Origin: Mesorhizobium australicum
Lineage (GTDB): Bacteria > Pseudomonadota > Alphaproteobacteria > Rhizobiales > Rhizobiaceae
Direction: 5' to 3'
Length of the DNA stretch: 64,000 nucleotides
NCBI RefSeq assembly: GCF_900177325.1
Contig: NZ_FXBL01000004.1
Location: 496,001 to 560,000, forward strand
Below, in pieces: positions 61,422 to 64,000 of this stretch. Under the pieces are notes generated by a model, which worked only from the letters and a program-made list of their open reading frames with translations, did no database searches and was not told the origin of the DNA. How positions within the stretch are numbered: the first letter of the stretch is position 1; every line of letters begins with the position of its first letter. Both the position numbers and the translations under genes were made by a program.

Positions 61422-61435
61422 TTGCGCTTCCACAA
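61422..61435. promoter_or_regulatory. NnrR-type box upstream of nirK
   Basis: TTGCGCTTCCACAA matches TTGCG-N4-CACAA at all ten fixed positions, the motif reported for NnrR of Rhodobacter and relatives. It lies 67 bases upstream of the nirK start. Confidence 0.75.
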
Positions 61436-61591
61436 ACTGGCCGCACTTTCCAAGTCGGGACGCACTAGGAAGTTGTCGTCGCGTAAGACTTCTTCATATG
61501 ACGCGGTAGGTTGGACAGGGAAGCCGACGGATCGACTGGGCGCGCGACAGGCGGGAAGCCCCTTCGCCCTGCAACTATTTTTGGAGACCCC

Positions 61592-61698
61592 ATGAACAAG
61601 GTAATCTCGCTCGCGGCGATGTGATGCTGGCAACAAGCCTGGCCGCCGTTACCTTCGAAATTGCAACGCCGGTCGATCGAGAAAGTCGTTCCCGCTAG
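61592..61698 (+). pseudogene. remnant of a secreted-protein gene (signal-peptide part)
   Basis: TTGGAGACCCC precedes an ATG that reads MNKVISLAAM and then stops. Resuming two bases later the frame reads MLATSLAAVTFEIATPVDRE and stops at 61698. Together these resemble a signal peptide interrupted by a small indel, and the rest of the gene is missing next to the integrase. It is probably the 5' end of a chromosomal or island gene cut during rearrangement. Confidence 0.4.
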
Positions 61699-63047
61699 GC
61701 GGCAGCGTGGCCTATCTCGCCCGCTCCCGGTTTTGTTTGTCCAAGGAAGTGAGCAAGTGCCGCCTTCCTGGAATCTCTATCGAGCGCATAGGCTGTGTGC
61801 GTGAACGCGACGCCGGCCAGCAGACCCTGAATGTAACCAGCGATGCTGTCAGCCGCCATGATGAGAGCAGTGTCCACTGTATGAATATAACGGCTGGTCA
61901 CCGAGCCTCGTGAATGCCCAATCAGGGCGGCGATGGTTGCCTCGGTGAACCCAAGGTCATTGCCGATGCTGGCGAAGCTGTGCCGCAGAACATGCGGCGT
62001 GATGTCGGCCAAGTCAGTGTCCTTGAGCAACTTCGTCCACTGTCTCGGGAAGCTCCCAAATGGAGTGCCATCCTCCCAGCCGGGAAATACGAAGTCCTCA
62101 GCATCCTGCTCCTCTTCGCGGCGCGCCTCGAGATATTCCAAGACTGGCAGGCCGGTCGGACGCACCGACGCTCCCTCCTTGCTGTCTGCCAGACGCAGGC
62201 AACTGCCCTCGATATCGACCTCGCCCCAACGCAGACCGATGACTTCGCTACGCCGGCAGCCTGTCAGGGCAATCACCCGGATCATTTCTGCAGTAGTCTC
62301 GTACTGCCTGTTCTCGAGCGCCTTTCGCAGGACATCACCGAGCGTGCGGTATTCCTGCTCGCTGAGACGGCGGGCGTTGACCTGGTCCTTGGGCTTGCGC
62401 ACGCCATGCACTGGGTTCTGGTCGATGATGCCGAGTTCCACCGCATAGGTAAGAATGCCGCCGAAAAGACCGATCGTCCGGGCTGCCGTGCCGGCTCCAC
62501 CGCGAACGATTGCGCGCCCGCGCAACTTGTCGGTCTTGACGTTCGCACGCGTCTTGCCCGCCATGATGTCCTTCATGGCCTGCGTTATGTCGGACTTGGC
62601 CAGGTCTCGTACCCTTCGGTTGCCGAGCAGGGGGATGATGTGCCGCACGATGCGTCCCACATCGGTGGAGATCGTCGTGGCCTTCTTCGGTCGCCCTCGC
62701 TTGCCGAGCACAAGGCCGTTCCCCAGATCTTCGAGGTAGCGGGTGCATAGCTCCTTGACGGTGATCGCCTCGCGATCCAGCTTGCGTTCCTCGGCGGGAT
62801 TTCCACCCTTAGCGACCTGACCGAGCAGAACTTTTGCCTCACGCCTGGCTTCCTCGGGCGTCCAAACGCCATGCAGGCCGATCGTGTAGCGACGCGAGCG
62901 ACCGGCAGCGCGATACTGTACAACATAGCTTCGCCTCCCCGAGGCGAAGACGCGCAACCCGAAACCTGGCAGTTCATCGTCCCAGATGACGTAGTCCGAG
63001 GATTTGACTATAGAGGTATCGACGGTTCGTTTGGTCAGCTTCGCCAT
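61695..63047 (-). CDS. tyrosine recombinase/integrase of a tRNA-Arg-integrating island
   Basis: The 450-residue phage-type integrase starts MAKLTKRTVDTSIVKSSDYV. It has an N-terminal arm-binding (DUF4102-like) region with LPGFGLRVFASGRRSYVVQY. The catalytic domain is complete: Arg in TGCRRSEVIGLRW (R265/266), HVLRH (H352, R355), H378 in GHSRGSVTSRY and the nucleophile Y387. It lies 180 bases from a 3' fragment of tRNA-Arg at 63227, its likely attachment site. It probably mobilises the island to its left. Confidence 0.92.
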   Translation of the reverse strand: MAKLTKRTVDTSIVKSSDYVIWDDELPGFGLRVFASGRRSYVVQYRAAGRSRRYTIGLHGVWTPEEARREAKVLLGQVAKGGNPAEERKLDREAITVKELCTRYLEDLGNGLVLGKRGRPKKATTISTDVGRIVRHIIPLLGNRRVRDLAKSDITQAMKDIMAGKTRANVKTDKLRGRAIVRGGAGTAARTIGLFGGILTYAVELGIIDQNPVHGVRKPKDQVNARRLSEQEYRTLGDVLRKALENRQYETTAEMIRVIALTGCRRSEVIGLRWGEVDIEGSCLRLADSKEGASVRPTGLPVLEYLEARREEEQDAEDFVFPGWEDGTPFGSFPRQWTKLLKDTDLADITPHVLRHSFASIGNDLGFTEATIAALIGHSRGSVTSRYIHTVDTALIMAADSIAGYIQGLLAGVAFTHTAYALDRDSRKAALAHFLGQTKPGAGEIGHAAA

Positions 63048-63226
63048 GCTCGGGCGCCTCCTTGAAAGATTCCGCGCGTAAGCAAAGCGTAAGCACGGCA
63101 GGGTAGTGTTTCGGCCACCCCGTCGTAGTCCTTGCGGTAGTCGAATTCAAATTTGCTTTGTAAATTCAGTGACATAGCGCGCAATCGGATAGAATTGGAT
63201 AGTTTCGGCGGAACCGATTATCCATT

Positions 63227-63271
63227 CTCCGAAGGCAAAGGTCACAAGTTCGAATCTTGTCGGGTGCGCCA
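63227..63271 (+). repeat. attachment-site copy: 3' part of tRNA-Arg(CCG)
   Basis: The sequence runs from an anticodon loop (CTCCGAA, anticodon CCG) through a T-arm (ACAAG-TTCGAAT-CTTGT) to CGGGTGC plus GCCA. The 5' half does not pair: CATT precedes the loop where the complement of GGCAA is expected, and no D-arm is present. It is therefore not a complete tRNA. It is what an integrative element leaves when it inserts at the 3' end of a tRNA gene. The intact copy should lie at the other end, outside the window. Confidence 0.75.
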
Positions 63272-63523
63272 CTTCGGAACACATCTGCGAACGTCGGACA
63301 CGGAACGCTGGTCCGCCAGCGACTGAGCTAAGGCCGAGCGCTCGCCCTCGATGCGGATCGTCTTCTCGCCGACGACCACGCGTGCGATGAGCGTCTTCAG
63401 GTAGCGCTTGCGCAGCGAGATCTCGCCCTCCGAGATCTTGCTGCGCATCAGATCCGCGAAGCGCGCGAGAACGTCGTCGGTAAAGGAAAGTTCGGCCGGC
63501 GCAGCGTCGAGCAGTCCGGCCAA
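63242..63523 (-). pseudogene. C-terminal fragment of a large serine recombinase
   Basis: The 93-codon frame reads LARFADLMRSKISEGEISLR and KRYLKTLIARVVVGEKTIRI, which match the C-terminal region of large serine recombinases (FADMMRE.L..GEI.FRK.YL pattern). It then ends VPKWRTRQDSNL inside the tRNA fragment, as seen when such genes abut a tRNA. The catalytic N-terminal domain is missing upstream. It is probably a relic of another element that used the same tRNA. Confidence 0.6.
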
Positions 63524-63742
63524 GCCCGGCGCTATGTCGCGACGATCTTCCTGAAAAGCGGGGAGGAGCGTCTATTGGTGCTTTCGCACATGCTGGTCGA
63601 CCGTGCCGAGAATTTCTTCGTGTCGCCGGCCCATCTCGAGTGCTGGCCGGCCGCTAAGCGCAGGCAGATCGAAGAAGCGTTCGTCGGCACCGTCATCCGC
63701 AGCGAGGCGGTCAATCTGTCACCGAAGCTGATGCTGTTCTGA
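63524..63742 (+). other. orphan C-terminal coding fragment
   Basis: A plus-strand frame without a start reads ARRYVATIFLKSGEERLLVL, then SHMLVDRAENFFVSPAHLEC, and ends at a TGA at 63740 (VNLSPKLMLF). The composition is protein-like, but the product is not recognised and the 5' end is missing. It may be the 3' end of a gene disrupted by the recombinase fragment. Confidence 0.35.
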
Positions 63743-64000
63743 AGTCGCCATAGGCGCCAGCATGGTGTGGTACGCGACCGCAACTGCGGAAATCGGCCAC
63801 GTCGTCCGGGCCCGAGAGGCGGATTGCGTCTCGTTCGACCCCAAACGATGTCTTGCGAAGAGGCCACCGCGCGCGCCGTCCACGCTTCTCCATACCACGC
63901 AAGTAAAGACGCGATCATTTCGCGTCTTGGGTATCGCTCTTCCTCGTTTCGCGATGCCTGCCCCAACAAACTTTCGTTGGATCGAACAGCTCATGTCAGC
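63743..64000. other. no gene recognised to the window end
   Basis: Only short arginine-rich frames are seen on the minus strand. No start, motif or RNA structure is convincing in these 258 bases. Confidence 0.3.

Noticed and set aside
63227..63271. Functional tRNA-Arg gene
   Set aside because: The 5' acceptor strand, D-arm and 5' side of the anticodon stem are missing; only the 3' part is present.
1..64000. CRISPR array
   Set aside because: No regularly spaced short repeats were seen and no cas gene is present.

Overview
The window is high-GC DNA with alphaproteobacterial gene content, most like Hyphomicrobiales (Rhizobiales: Mesorhizobium, Brucella and Chelativorans-type relatives). The evidence is the combination of napEDABC, nirK-nirV, NnrS, an NnrR-type regulator, pseudoazurin, ccoNOQP-ccoIS, HemN, DUF3768, MobC and relaxase genes. 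No species can be named from sequence alone. Much of the window looks like accessory DNA. A tyrosine integrase (61695-63047) lies beside a 3' fragment of a tRNA-Arg(CCG) gene (63227-63271). This is the layout of the right end of an integrated genomic island whose left end is outside the window.

Layout. 1-5.2 kb: the end of a GGDEF/EAL protein, two GreA/GreB-C (Rnk-like) proteins, a broken TauE/SafE exporter cut by an IS3-family remnant, and an HxlR regulator opposite an NmrA-type reductase. 5.3-6.9 kb: a complete IS3-family element. 6.9-14.9 kb: plasmid-like cargo. It holds a gene truncated by the IS, a serine resolvase with a candidate res site, a run of five small genes, an XRE regulator with a cyclodipeptide-synthase-like protein, DUF3768, and a secreted toxin with its probable immunity protein. 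14.9-19.3 kb: three exported proteins of unknown function. 19.8-30.9 kb: a defence island with a HEPN-like protein, a 1288-residue nuclease/STAND ATPase translationally coupled to a Fic AMP-transferase, a CBASS locus (Cap15-like effector, CD-NTase, Cap2-like E2/E1 protein, no Cap3 seen) and a CoiA-like protein. 31.1-35.2 kb: a mobilisation module (MobC, relaxase, small membrane protein, VirD4/TraG-like coupling protein).

35.4-61.4 kb: a low-oxygen respiration and denitrification block. It contains hemN, a di-haem peroxidase, DUF59 and DUF2249 proteins, a haem-copper-oxidase-like membrane protein, ccoS/ccoI, a DUF2189 protein, ccoNOQP, an NsrR-like Rrf2 regulator, a truncated haemoglobin, DUF1858, nnrR, pseudoazurin, an MHYT-GGDEF-EAL protein, napCBADE, nnrS, nirV and nirK. 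Three sites match or nearly match the NnrR motif TTGCG-N4-CACAA and one FNR-like palindrome precedes hemN. Together the genes would reduce nitrate to nitrite (Nap) and nitrite to NO (NirK, with pseudoazurin as likely electron donor), with cbb3 oxidase for microaerobic respiration. No NO reductase (norCB) or N2O reductase (nos) is present in the window.

61.4-64 kb: integrase, attachment site, and fragments of a serine recombinase and other genes. Two otherwise recognisable genes (TauE/SafE and DUF6455) each carry a single-base frameshift.
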